Of a stretch of 64,000 bases of DNA, positions 11,245 through 23,350 are shown piece after piece (within the stretch, counting starts at the first letter, position 1; every line of letters starts with the position of its first letter). The stretch comes from Fremontodendron californicum (Eukaryota > Streptophyta > Magnoliopsida > Malvales > Malvaceae), in assembly GCA_030761205.1 (NCBI GenBank), contig JAULJL010000011.1, positions 11,832,501-11,896,500 on the forward strand, in the 5' to 3' direction. The position numbers and the translations under genes were made by a program. The notes under the pieces are model-generated. The model did no database searches, had not been told where the DNA came from, and saw only the letters and a program-made list of their open reading frames with translations.

Positions 11245-13255
11245 AGTCTTTAAAAATATATGCACCCCTAAAAAAAAAGGGAGGAAAACAATGCATGGAA
11301 TGTGATGTATGTTAATGAAAAGACTGGTCTGCAAATTTTAAATATAAGTGTCAACCTGTTAAAACTATGTGGTTATATTTTTACTACTTAAATTTTGTTA
11401 ATTATGGTTTTAATTTAAATTTTTTTTATCATCAAAATTAGCATGGACTAAATGAATGCAATGGATTTGTACTTCAAGAACTAGTAAGAGTGCAATAAAT
11501 TCAAGTGCACTAACAGTTGCCTCTGTCAATATTTCAGCTGTTGAGTGTGATGCTTTTAAAGGTTATACAGATGGATAAACTAATTTTTCAAGGTGAGAAT
11601 ATAATTGGAAGATGAGTTTATATATAAATCATTACAAACAGGTTTGTTATGACTGAGCCAATTTTATTTTTGATTTTAGGACCTAAGGGATGACTTGTTG
11701 GGATTAAAGAGGAAAGGCCAAATAAAAGCCTGGATGATGAGATTGTAACCATTCAACATGAAATCCAAGGGACACAAGAAAGCAAGAATAAGAGTAAAAA
11801 GCTAAAGAACTTCAAAGTAAACAATCCCAACCCAAAGAACCCGAAGTCAAAAAAGTAAAATTCTAAATTTTCATGTTTGTAACTTTCTCAAATGAAAACA
11901 TGAAACTTTGTTGTATAACAATTTGAGGTTGTTATTTCTTCATGCTTTTTGGTAGTTATTGTACTCACAACTGATGGATGCTTCTAATTTATACTTGTTG
12001 ATGAAATGTTTCATGTTATGGATGAAAAGTTTGTTCTGATTGTTTTTGTTTAAAAACTTACACTGATAATTTTATATATGCGCCAATTCCAGCAACCTTA
12101 CAAGTTATAACAGCATATAATCTTGATTCCAAAAGGCTCACAGTAAGCTAACAACATGCTTACATGTTATCACATTTCAGATGATTTCCAAGTATAACAA
12201 TAACAGCATATCCTTCATGAACAAATTACACATTCATACTTTAATTTCATAACAATCAGATCTTACAATTCAAAAGCTAGGGGTTAAAAGTGACTCAAAG
12301 TACATATTCATTGATTTGTTTTCTCCCTAACCAAACGCATAAAAGCTTACAATTAAGAATATGAACAAATTCCACATGAACACAATCCACATTTATTCAT
12401 TGATTTTCATCAAGATAATTCACATAAGTGCTCAAGGTACATAACTAGTTCGCTTTCTCTCGGGATTACTCCTACTTATCAAGTGATCATCCCAATTATC
12501 ATAGGTATTTATCGGATGAAGTTCTAAATCTCTACCTTGATCCTGATTGAATGGAGTAGCTCCCTTAAAAGTTATTTTTTAAGTTCTTGCAACTCTTATA
12601 GTTCAAGATTCGTATATGCTTTGTTGCTCTAAGATCCAATTTCCCATGTTATTGAGAAGAATTATGAACATACCTAGCTGAACCGCAAGATTTCAAACTT
12701 TTCAAATTAGGCTTTTCACCTTTCCATAATTCATATGGAGTTGCAAGAACAAACTTTGAAGGCGATGAGATTGATTTCGATGAGATTGAAAAAAACGATG
12801 GCGGTGAGAGTGGGTACTGTAGCAGTTAAAATCAGCGGTGATGATGAGATGAATTATAGTAAGAAGAGAAAATGACTATTAAAGATATTAGATTAAAATT
12901 TGTATAAAATAAAATTTCTAGCATATTTGAGAAGGTAATAAATAATTAAAAATTACTAAAGTTAAAATAAATTAAAATATATTTACACATTTTAAATTAA
13001 AAATAAATATATAAATAATTTATTTAAAATAATAATTATATAAATAATTATAATATTATTTTAAAAAACTTGAAATAAATTAAAATAATAAATAAAACCA
13101 AGATTACAAGTGGTTAAGATATCTTCGTTAATCTAAGGACAAAAGAGGAAAAAGAACCTTTGTTGGGAGTAAAAAAATTCATTAGACCCTTAAGGATGTA
13201 GTGAAAAAAATGAGTTGCAACACCGTGAAAATGATTCCACTGTGCCGCAACAATG
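11245..13255. other. Degenerate AT-rich sequence, probable MULE 3' region, no gene seen
   Basis: No domain or open frame of interest on either strand. Lysine-rich scraps near 11690-11860 could be further decayed tail of the MULE. The stretch 12880-13120 is almost pure A/T. The right terminus of the MULE was not identified. Confidence 0.4.
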
Positions 13256-13259
13256 CATT

Positions 13260-14630
13260 TCTTTTTTTAAAAAAGAAATGGAGGATTTATTTATTGCTCA
13301 GTGGTACATTCAGGTGAGATAATGTTGGAAATTACATATGGTCATTCTTCAATCCAAACCTATTCCTCCCCATCCATTAAAGTTTTGCCAATGAATGTGC
13401 AGCAGCATTTTCTGTACGTAGTGTGTGAGTAAAATTACAAGATTTATATATGAAGCATTATCAGTGTATAGATTTATGCATCACATAATGTCATCCTTTA
13501 AAAGTTAATTTTAGGATTTAAGGTTTAAAGTTTATTTTTTTTAATGGAGTTCGTTTTTGATGTATCAGTGTATAGACTTCATACACTGACACTGAATCCT
13601 ATACTGACACCTCATAAAAAACTAACTACTAACCCTAACCCAACAACCTAACTTTAACACGTGGCATCGTAGGATGCACTGACAGTGTATCAAATATTAA
13701 TCCTTTTTAATGAGATGTTATCGTAAGATTTGCTGTCAGTGTATAAAACTATACACTTACATACATTGACAGTGTATCAAATATAAATCCTTTCTTCAAT
13801 AAGTAGACCTAGACGAGATAGATGATGATGACATGAATTGAGCTTCTTGATTATCCCAAGAGCATCCCCCTCTAATATACTTTTCCTAAACCCCAATTCA
13901 CCCGCGAATTTCAGCGAGAAAAGGGTCCAATAATATCACATGGTTAATCTTTGTAGAGCAGGCTCCCAGCACCATACCCTCCGAGTCTCTGATGACTGCA
14001 CCTATCCCTCCCCTCCCCTCCCGTTTTATTAGCCTTGTCTAAGGCCCCATCAAAGTTAGCTTTGAATTCTCGACAGGTAGGAGGCATCCATCTCCGAGTG
14101 CCACATTCTGCTTAGGTCCTTTGTTTGGCTTGGGCATCGTCAAACTCCTCTAGATATCTTTTGATGAACCTCCCCGTCTCATGAGCACCCTTTCTGCTTT
14201 CACCGTGCCACTCACCATTCTTGCCATCCCAAATTGCCCAAAGAGTGTTGGGCATGGGTCCCTCCTATGTGGAGGAAATACCACCGGTTGTGTTTTCCCG
14301 ATTTTTCGGTAAGTTCGGTTTCTGCCCATCAAAGAGTCATCAAGGACAACCTCACACGATTGATTGGCATACTTAGGCAACCGAGCTAGACGGTTCGCTG
14401 TCATTATTCATGCTTTCTTCCCATGTGAATTCCGTATCATGTTTGCTACAGGGCAGAGAAATCTCTGATGGCATGGGCCATGGAGTGTTGTTTCCATCGC
14501 CTCTCCACATCGAAAGCATTGTTTATCAATCAGCTTCTCCGCCGCAGCAATGCATTTCAAATGCATTAACAAAGCATAATTGGGCAAATCGTGCCGTGGG
14601 TGCAACCAAATCCAAAATGCATCCTTAACA
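13260..14630 (-). pseudogene. LINE non-LTR retrotransposon remnant: zf-RVT and RNase H region
   Basis: Reading down the minus strand: 14605-14408 gives the reverse-transcriptase zinc-binding segment (HPRHDLPNYALLMHLK, then CFRCGEAMETTLHG); 14100-13820 gives an RNase H-like segment of the RVT_3 type (GGIGAVIRDSEGMVLGAC, then HVILLDPFLAEI, then NSCHHHLSRLGLL); 13480-13300 gives its end (CNFTHTLRTENAAAHSLA). Several stops and frame changes interrupt it. A MITE at about 13450-13798 splits the RNase H part. The 3' end is an A-rich run near 13263-13275 (T-rich on the + strand). The upstream reverse transcriptase is absent. Confidence 0.75.
13450..13798. mobile_element. MITE with long inverted arms (GACAGTGTAT family)
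   Basis: Both ends carry versions of CTGACAGTGTAT and TACACTGACA, paired head to head, with the middle repeating the sequence GAGATGTTATCGTA seen in a related copy at 48969-49932. It interrupts the LINE RNase H frame, which resumes on both sides. Exact ends and target duplication were not resolved. Confidence 0.6.
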
Positions 14631-14646
14631 TGTAAACAACAACAAT

Positions 14647-14666
14647 AAAAAAAAAAAAAAAAAAAA
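14647..14666 (+). repeat. Poly(A) run
   Basis: Twenty consecutive adenines on the + strand, immediately upstream (in LINE orientation) of the LINE remnant. It may be the tail of another retroposed sequence on the + strand. Confidence 0.5.
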
Positions 14667-15412
14667 CATCTCAGATTAGTTTATGCCATCATAAATCTCG
14701 TCATGTACTTTAAAACTGTATGATTACTTCTTTCCGCCACACCCTTTTGTTGCGAATTACAGGAATATTTAATTTTTTACTTATTCCTTTTTCCTCTCAC
14801 AATTTTATGGGACTCGACCTGCCATTAACTGAGAGTTGAGAGTCCCGGGAAAAAAGCAACCTTTGTCTTCATCTGTTTATATTTCTCAACAGATTGCGTC
14901 CAATTATGTCCAACCGACATGGCTAAAAAGTTCAAAGTCAACGTCCCTAAATCTTAACATATTTTGATTTGCCAAAAATGACGGACCGGGACCCTAGCAT
15001 TATTTCATTTCACGTGTACTTTAAGCAGGATCATTTGCTGGGAATGTGTTAGAAAAATCAAAACCTTGCATAATTCTTTACTCTTCAAAGTTTATGATGC
15101 ATGAGGTTATCTTATTTTGCAACTTGTCAACGAATGAACCCGTATATAAAATAATATACTGAAAGCAACCCAACCTAGGAAAATGAAATGTGAAACTGGA
15201 AATTAAAAATAGCCGTTATAATACTTGCTTGAAGGAACAAATAACGAAAATTCAAACATTGACCTTTTCTTGTGTAAACAAATATATATATATATGCATG
15301 AGTCAAGTTTTCTTAATTTCTCTTTCTTAAATCCTTTCTGAATCTTTCTTTGGGATCTCACACTAATTCAATTCCCATTTAGACCTAAATTACCAGCTCA
15401 TATCTAGAGTTC
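14667..15412 (+). promoter_or_regulatory. Upstream region of the amino-acid permease gene with TATA-like run
   Basis: No gene is seen here. A TATA-rich stretch at 15282-15295 lies about 120 bp before the start codon, a plausible distance for a plant TATA box with a leader of roughly 90 bases; the leader is pyrimidine-rich (CTTTCTTAAATCCTTTCTG) as is common. A CACGTG-like core (CACGTGTAC) is present near 15011. Function is inferred. Confidence 0.4.
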
Positions 15413-18400
15413 ATGGAGCACAACCAGCAGGAGCCAACCGAACTATTCCAAGAAATGGATTCTGGGGAGAAACGGCTTAATGAGCTTGGATACAAGCAAG
15501 AATTGAGAAGAGAAATGGTTTTCCTTTATCTTTTCTTTGTTTTTCATACACACAGTAACTTCTTAGTTTGTTCTTTCTTGTTTGATTTGATGAAATGGAA
15601 CTTATTCTTTTGATCTCAGTTTGATTTCGTTAATTATAAAAATTCTTGTTTGTAATCTTTTGGAGAAATATATATTTTCTTTTATTATCTTGCAGACTCT
15701 GTTCAAGACTCTTGCAATATCGTTTTCAACAATGACACTATTCACTGGGATAACTCCCCTGTATGGTTCAAGCCTTCAATATGCAGGTCCTGCTAGTCTT
15801 GTTTGGGGATGGGTTGTTGTCTCTTTCTTCACCTGGTTTGTTGGAATTGCAATGGCTGAGATCTGTTCCTCTTTTCCAGTTTGTCCCTTATCCATCTTCT
15901 TACAATTCATCTTTTGCTCCAATTTTCTTTTCATATATGTTCACTTGCCATGAAGTTCTTTTCCTGCAAATAAACCTGCTTTGTCTGTTTTGCATGTTCA
16001 TTGCCCATAAACATATTCATAAATTAAAAGCACAAAAAGGAGACAAAAAGGTTAAAGAATTATAACCTAAGTTATATGATGGATTGAAGCCTTGAATTAA
16101 ACTGAAGCCAAAAGATTCTAACATGATCTGAGAGCATTAATATACTGTATAAATTATACACATAACTGAGTCCATGTCCTAATCAAACCATGAGAAATCA
16201 AGTAGTTTTTCCACCTTTTAGTCACACAATAATTATTTGAAACTGAAACGTCACACTGTAGCCAAAAAAAAAGAAATGTGACATGAACAAAGGGTTGTAG
16301 TTAGACCTATTCATGGGCCGGGTCTGGGCAGGATATTTTGTGTTCAGGGCCGGCCCGGTCCGAAACAGTATTTTTTTATTATAATAATATTATTTTATTT
16401 AATTCTAATTATAAAAATATATACAAATTATTTTTTAATCCAATGAACAATGTATTCGGGCCTACCGGCCCGACCTAGGTCCGGGCCTGGGCAAAGAAAA
16501 TGAAAAAAAACCGGGCCGCGGCCCGGCCCATGAGCAGCTCTAGTTGTAGTACTTTGTAGAGACAAGATTACAGGGGTTGAAATTAACATGAGGAAAAACC
16601 AGCCAAGAAAGATGGAAGAAAAAAAAAAGGTTTTATAATAATTGTCATAAGCTAGCGCAACTGCTGTTTTGATGGCTGCAAAAATTGTTTACTGTTTAAC
16701 CGTTTACCTGAAGCATAATGCAGCTAATTCTCAAAGAGCTTGAGGGAAATGACTTGCTCTTGCTTGTAAATTTTAACAGACTACAGGTTCTCTTTACTTC
16801 TGGGCTGCCCATTTAGCTGGTCCCAAATGGGGTCCTTTCTCATCATGGTGCTGTGCTTGGCTTGAGACCATAGGGCTTATTGCTGGCATAGGAACCCAGG
16901 TATACTTGGAAGATAAAAACAAGACATAGTTCAATCAGTTAGTACATTGTTTGAATTTGAAGGATGGAATTTAACTATATGTTTGTGTTTGGCATGGAAG
17001 GCGTATGCAGGATCACAAACATTGCAGAGCATCATCTTATTATGCACAGGAACTAATAAAGATGGTGGATATTTTGCTCCTAAGTGGCTCTTCTTATGCA
17101 TGTATGTGAGTCTCACTATAATATGGGCAGTGCTCAACACATTTGCATTAGAAGTGATTGCTTTCATCGACATAATTTCGATTTGGTGGCAGGTACAAAT
17201 TTTACAATTGCTTTCTTTCAGGCTTCTTAGTGTGCCCTTGATTGTATGTGGTATTGTAAAATAACTAAGGTTTTGGTTCATTTATATACTCTGATGTGCA
17301 ATAAAGAAAGTTGGGAATAGAGAAAACACAATTAGAAACCATATATTCTCTTGGCAATCAAACTATAGCATCATAAATTTTCTTTTCAAAAAGAATCAGA
17401 TTTCCATCTGAAGAGCATTTTGCAAAAAGTTTCATTCATACTCAACTGGCTATTCTATTTTTTAATCTGTATTTTTTAGGATATCTCTTCTCTTCTGCAT
17501 CTGATGCTTCTGTTAAAGTGTTATATCATTCAAAGGAGAAAAGCAAATAAATGAATAAGAAAAATAGATGGATAATTGAAATTTGAAAAAAGAGCCAAAA
17601 AAAAGGAAAATAAAATAAATGTATCCTGCTTCTGAGATAAGAGATGCATAAGATGATACTTCAGATATACTTGATAAGCCAGTTATAGTTTGTTCAACCA
17701 TAAGAGTAACCAAAGTTCTGCCTTGTCAGGTTATCGGTGGCTTAGTCATAGTTATAATGCTCCCATTGGTTGCATTAACTACACAATCTGCATCATATGT
17801 ATTCACAAGTTTCGAAATGAGGGCAGACTCAACAGGAGTATCAAGCAAACCTTATGCAGTCATCCTCTCATTTCTAGTCAGTCAGTATTCACTTTATGGA
17901 TATGATGCAGCAGCACATTTAACCGAAGAAACAAAAGATGCAGATAGGAATGGTCCTATTGCAATTCTGTCCAGCATTGGGATCATTTCAGTATTTGGAT
18001 GGGCTTATATTTTGGCCCTTACTTTCAGCATTCAGGTATGTCTAAACAGCTATCAGTAGATTCTGCATTTAGATATAGCTCTTCCGGTCACATGAATTCT
18101 TTAAAATTTAGAATAATTAATGGATACTGTCATAAATTTGAAACTACAATCCATTTCTCTGGAAAAGAAAAAAGTGTTCCTTTCAAGCTTCTACTTCATT
18201 GAGCACGTATTGGTAGCTGGAACAATTTTCTTCTTTGATAAACATGTGCTAGTCTATAAATGATGTCCCTCCCTTTTGATGCACCGTTTTGTTACAACCA
18301 AGTACCAACCTTTGAGCTTCACTTCTAGTATGCTTCATCAGAATTGCTAAATCAATCTTGCATGTATTTGCTATTCTTTCTTTCAGGATTTTAGTTACCT

Positions 18401-19360
18401 CTATGATCCAAGCAATGAAACTGCAGGAGCATTTGTGCCGGCACAAATACTCTATGATGCATTCCATGGGAGGTATCAAAATTCTGCTGGGGCAATTGTA
18501 TTACTATTTGTCATCTGGGGCTCTTTCTTCTTTGGTGGGCTTTCAATCACTACCAGTGCAGCCAGAGTAGTAAGTAATCTAATTTTCCTAGCTAAGTTGT
18601 TAATATTGTCGAAGCCTTACTAGAAACAACCTTGGAGGACCAAGTCCAAAAACCATTTTCAAAGGTGCAAAACCGGTAGAACTTTTACAGGGGATGTTTT
18701 CCTAGTCTTTAGGGCTAAGGTTTTGCTCTTATATTACATGTGAAAAGGTTACATGACTTTGAAAGCATGTCAGAGAAAGCTGTTTGATAAATTGTTCTGA
18801 AGAACCCTCATGCAGATTTTTACTACTACTACTACTACTGACTACTTACCTGCACCATGGTACTTCAGGTATATGCTTTATCAAGAGATAAAGGGATTCC
18901 TTTTTCATCCATATGGCGAAAAGTGCACCCAAAGCGCAAAGTTCCATCAAATGCAGTATGGCTATGTGCAGCCATATGTATTCTTCTTGGGCTGCCAATC
19001 TTGAAAGTCAATGTAGTATTTACAGCCATAACTTCCATATGTACGATTGGGTGGGTTGGTGGCTATGCAGTTCCAATCTTTGCAAGAATGGTAATGTCAG
19101 AGAAGAACTTTAAAGCTGGGCCATTTTATTTGGGCAGAGCTAGAAGACCAGTCTGCCTGATTGCCTTTCTGTGGATTTGTTACACTTGTTCAGTCTTTCT
19201 TTTACCAACTTACTACCCAATTACTTGGGACACATTCAATTATGCACCTATAGCTTTGGCTGTGGGTTTGTCTTTGATAATGCTTTGGTGGGTGGTGGAT
19301 GCCAGGAAATGGTTTAAGGGACCTGTTAGGAACATAGAAATTCAGAATGGCAAGGTTTAA
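15413..19360 (+). CDS. Amino-acid permease, BAT1-type (APC superfamily), seven exons
   Basis: Exons 15413-15517, 15696-15878, 16780-16899, 17001-17192, 17730-18035, 18387-18569 and 18869-19360 (stop included) join in frame to a 526-residue protein; all introns are GT-AG and each exon is a whole number of codons. The N-terminus has the family text SGEKRLNELGYKQEL, followed by TGITPLYGSSL, GPASLVWGW and AEICSSFP of the first membrane segments, then YFWAAHLAGPKWGPF, ITTSAARV and VYALSRDKGIPFS, and a hydrophobic C-terminal half. About twelve membrane segments are expected. Relatives such as Arabidopsis BAT1 move amino acids or GABA across membranes; the substrate of this copy cannot be read from sequence. 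The start ATG is at the right place relative to family proteins (around 516-526 residues). AATAAA at 19513 may serve as polyadenylation signal. Intron 2 holds a hAT MITE. Confidence 0.95.
16302..16542. mobile_element. hAT-type MITE in intron 2 of the permease gene
   Basis: An exact 8-bp duplication GTTGTAGT flanks it (16294-16301 and 16543-16550). Ends are TAGACCTATTCATGGGCCGG and, inverted, TAGAGCTGCTCATGGGCCGG. The 241-bp body is AT-rich between two GC-rich ends. A relative lies at 48384-48935. Being deep inside an intron it does not disturb the splice sites. Confidence 0.9.
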
Positions 19361-20004
19361 CATCAATCACAAGTACAAACATTTTTTAATAGATCCAATT
19401 CTTCCATTGTGTGCTTTATAGTTTAATTGATCTTGATAAACGAATTTCAGATTGCATTGGACTGAAATAATTCTTGCAGGTCAAGTAGATTGTGTAAAAA
19501 GTGTCCCATAGTAATAAAAGCGAATTCATGAACCAAGCTACACGAAACGGTTTTCTGCATATTTTTCTTTCTATATATAAAGAGGTCGCAGTCTTGGTTT
19601 ACGAAAGAAATTACAGATGTTGGGATTCTAACTCTAAACTTGTTGAATGTCACCTCTTAAAAGTGATTGCAGGACCTACTAGCATATCTTTCTGCTAGAA
19701 AGCAGACTAAGGAATTACCTCCCTATCCACAAAATCTGGAACCAGGGAGGGAACTGCTGAACTTGTGATTTCAATTCTTTCCATTCTTCCGTCCTAGTCT
19801 TCATTTTTTTTTTTTTTAAGTATTTGAGTCCGACACTTATGTCCGACGCATATCCGGATATAGGTATGGGGATATAACCTTGCAAAGACCTTCCAAATAA
19901 ATTATGGAAAAACTTTAAAAAAAAATTGAACATACTCGTATCAGACGCATATCCGTATTCGACACTCACACTCGAATCTGAGTAACATAGCTTCCATCCA
20001 TCGA
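19361..20004. other. Permease 3' region and a CCGACACTTATG repeat
   Basis: After the stop comes about 430 bp of ordinary 3' sequence. At 19820-19990 a repeat rich in GACGCATATCCG and TCCGACACT appears in two direct, related copies separated by AT-rich DNA and ending GAGTAACATAG. The same word family (GAGTATCGGATATGG) appears near 7210 inside the CACTA element, so it is a dispersed repeat. No terminal structure was resolved. Confidence 0.4.
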
Positions 20005-20290
20005 CTAAAACTTGAATTTTTGACTGCTACATCTTTTGAGAGAGACCTCTTTATTCTCAATCAGCTTCCTTGCATAGTTTTCAAACATATCAATCTTGTG
20101 CCACAACAGATGTCGCTTTGTTACATCACTCTCACTTCAGACATTATCTAGCCACTCCCAGGCTTCTTCTAGCCTAAGCCCAAAAGCATGAATATCTTGT
20201 GTCAAGCTGCCAAATTTGCTCCTCTTATTCTCTTCTTCCTCTGGAACGCTTCTGTCCCTCCACCACTTATCAAAAATTCCATGCATACCT
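20005..20290 (-). pseudogene. Unrecognised protein-coding fragment with one internal stop
   Basis: On the minus strand a long frame reads GIFDKWWRDRSVPEEEENKR, then LTQDIHAFGLRLEEAWEWLD, an in-frame TGA, then SESDVTKRHLLWHKIDMFEN and YARKLIENKEV, stopping at 20005. The amino-acid mix (amphipathic, charged, with paired Trp) looks like real protein and not noise. I do not recognise the family. It follows the permease gene on the opposite strand and may be a transduplicated or decayed gene piece. Confidence 0.4.
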
Positions 20291-20384
20291 CCTTTCCATT
20301 CCATTCCATGCTCAATGTAATGGCCCGTTCGTGGTGCATCCCTATTCGATAGTAGTCCGCAACGTCAACGAAGTAAAAAGTTTA

Positions 20385-21388
20385 CGGTTACGTTTGGTTC
20401 CCTAAATTAAATAACTATTCAGTAAAAATGAAATAGTGGAGAATAGATATAATTCGGTTCATTGAATTAAATAGAAAAAGAATACTTTATTTAATTTTTT
20501 TAATTTCTTATAAACTATTATTAATATATAAAATATATTTAAATATATTATATTTAATAATAAATTATAAAATTATAATTATAATATTTAGTAATATTTT
20601 AATATATTTATTTATATTTTAATCAATTCTATTTAAAATTATTTTAAAAATAAAATATTAAAATAATTATTTAAAATAATACTTTTAAATATTTAATATT
20701 ATTTTTCATAACATATAAATAACATTTTTCTTTCATTTTCACTCTCCCTCTCTCTAAATCCTCTCTCTTAAGCATTCATCATCTTCTACCTTAAACCCAA
20801 ATATCCAGTTTTCGACGACCTAAACCCAGTTTATGATCGTCGTCGTTGTCGTTGCTGATCGCCGTCATCATTAAATCTAGGTTTTTTCCAAATTTCTCCC
20901 AAAAAAAAATTATAAATCTCCTCTTTCATATTTTTTACTTTGTTTTTCTTAAAAAACCTGGATAAATCTAGATCTACAAAGTTCTCCCACGACTTTTACT
21001 TTTTTCACCTTTCTCTGTTACTCCAAATGCCTCCATCTTTTGATATGTTTCTCTTTTTGCTGTACTCTTCCTCCTCTCGAAATTTAGAGTCTCAAATCTC
21101 TTTAAAAATAGCCTACTCGAAGAAAAAGAAAGCTTTTTCTCTCCCTCATTTTTCTATTTTTGTGCATTATTGTGTTGGTTCTCTTTTGAAGATAATGTTG
21201 AAACAATTTTTCTTTTGATTTTTCTTCTTGACGTGATTTGTTTGTGCATGCGAAAATTTGTTAAAAATTGTTTTGGGCTAATCGATGATAAAGAGAATAT
21301 GGCTGGAATAGCCATTCTTGGGGGAGCCAAGAATGGTTAGAAAGTGAATTTGCTAAATAGGCCATTCAGCTATTCAACAAATGCCCCA
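20385..21388. mobile_element. Possible MITE-like element with weak inverted ends
   Basis: The left edge TTACGTTTGGTTCCCTAAAT resembles, inverted, the right edge GGGGCATTTGTTGAATAG, a shape common among plant PIF/Harbinger-type MITEs. The body holds a very AT-rich part and a pyrimidine-rich leader-like part (20740-21200) including GATCGTCGTCGTTGTCG. No clear target duplication was found, so this is tentative. Confidence 0.3.
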
Positions 21389-21396
21389 AATCAAAA

Positions 21397-22615
21397 TGTT
21401 GTCAAAATTAATTACGCAAGTGGACGTTATCGCAAACAAGTAATAAAGTGAAAGTAGAGTGTCGAATCCACGATGAATTGTTATTAAATTCGTTAAATAT
21501 TAAAATTAAAACAACTTAATCTTATCCAAACAATTAATTAAAAGTTGTTAGTTAAAATCTAATAAAAGAAACTAATAAAAAAAAGAAAGCAATTAAAATT
21601 GGGATTTAATTCAATGGAGAAAAGCCTAGGATTATAATTTTCCTCAACACTTCGTATGAACTTTTCCTACCCTCTTAACTTAATTAATGATCTTGAGTTG
21701 CTAACCTAGAGTTCTAATCTATTTATAAAGATCTTCCAATGGTCTTATAAAAATATCCCTCTTAACCAATTAACTATATTCCTATGATAATTGAATTAAA
21801 GAACAACTCAATAAGCTTAGACTCTAAAATTGATTACACATGACACGTAAGTGTATTCCTACCCTACATGCAGATCAATTCATCCTAATAAATGAATATG
21901 AAACATGTGTTATGCAATCCATCTCTAACACTAAACTCCCTTTTTCAAATTGTATTTAGGTTAACAAATCAGTTTAATTGGTGATCAAGCAATTAAAAAC
22001 ATTAAGCACAAGATTGAATAAACAACTCAAATATCATTAAATCAAACTAGAGAGTAAAATAATCTAAACTACGTGTTGAGTTCCACTGCAATCCTAGAAA
22101 GAGGAATTTAGTTCATGCTCAACATTGAAAACAATAAACAAGGGAGTTTCACCAGCATAAAATTACAAAAGAATAAAAGAAGATTAAGGAAAAAGAGAAA
22201 ACTAAGGATTGTCAAATCTTCAGTCTTCTAGTCTCTAAAATCACTCTTAGCTCTTTGTAGAATTGTGGTGATTGCTCTCCTCTTTAGAAAATTACAGCTA
22301 AAAACTAAGAAGGTTTAAAAAAAATAAAGTCCTAATGATTCCTATTTTATAGAGCTCTTAAAAGCCTGAAGAAGGAAAACTTTGTGGCCAAAACTAAATT
22401 AAACATTATGATCTGATTCTCTCCCTCTTGCTTTAGGACTCCACAAAACTACAAAAGACATTAAATTAATAACTAAATTAAACATAAAATAAATTAATTA
22501 AACTAAATTAAAAATAAATAAAAATAATTAATTAATTAATAGTTTAAATTACAAGGACTTAGCTATTTTAAATGCATAAAATATGATAAAATAACTCTAT
22601 TTTCTAGAGTTATCA
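21397..22615 (-). repeat. Gypsy/Athila-like LTR or LTR fragment
   Basis: Read on the minus strand it begins TGATAACTCTAG at 22615, like the LTR start TGATAACTCG at 59543, and near its end has TTTATTACTTG followed by CACTTGCG, matching the corresponding part of the 59543-61045 LTR (TTTATTACTTG, GCACTTGGG). No internal retroelement sequence adjoins it, so it may be a solo LTR, but I could not find a matching 5-bp duplication. Confidence 0.5.
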
Positions 22616-22884
22616 CATCACTATGAAACATGTTATAGAATTAGGAACCGTTTACCTACTTTGCCCTTATGTCAAAATCATAAGGTAGCTTGTTATTTTA
22701 TGAGGATTGCCCTATCCATAACTTAGTAAGCTTATGGCAATTCAAGTTGACTCTGGCCTCTCTTCTTGAACTCCCCTTAAGCTTGAAGGAAAATCGTAAT
22801 AACCCATTTGATCACGTGCCTCATCGCAGCAAGTTTTCCACCACTCAATCTCAACTCTAAAAGGTACAATATTGGATAATTTTT
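22616..22884. other. Spacer with a short unassigned open frame
   Basis: About 270 bp between the LTR-like block and the Pack-MULE. A minus-strand frame starting at 22930 and ending at 22742 lies mostly here but runs through the MULE end, so it is not credible as a gene. The sequence ends with the target site ATAATTTTT (22876-22884). Confidence 0.4.
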
Positions 22885-23350
22885 GGGTAAATTTGAAAAA
22901 CATGCTTTCAACATTAGTATAATTGTTCAATGGTATAATGACTAATAATAATTTGTAAAAAGGAAATGAAGAAAGAATAAATTGTTGTTAAGGAAATTGT
23001 AAATACATTTTTACCCTTGATGAAATAAACGTTCCTTTCTTCTTTCTTATTCCCAATAGCCTCTTGACTCTTCCCATTTTGTCTCTCAAACTCTTTTTTC
23101 CTTTAATTCTTTCTCATTTCTCTTTCCTTTATTCCATACCATTAAAACCTAACCTTAATAGAGCAGCTAAAACTAACATCATCCATGGCGGCACTGATAT
23201 GGCTATGAGTTTTCTCTGTAATCCTAACTCCGATACTCGATATGTCTGTATTCCTCTTTTATATATATATATATTTATGATTCAAATATTCTCCGATTTA
23301 TCTAGAAATTCGAATGATCTGAATATATATTATTTTTATTTATTTATTAG

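Noticed and set aside
11098..11334. Minus-strand Trp/Cys-rich frame
   Set aside because: Antisense shadow of the Pro/Thr-rich MULE tail.
20940..21218. 92-codon + strand frame
   Set aside because: Ser/Phe/Leu-rich reading of a pyrimidine-rich stretch with no domain.
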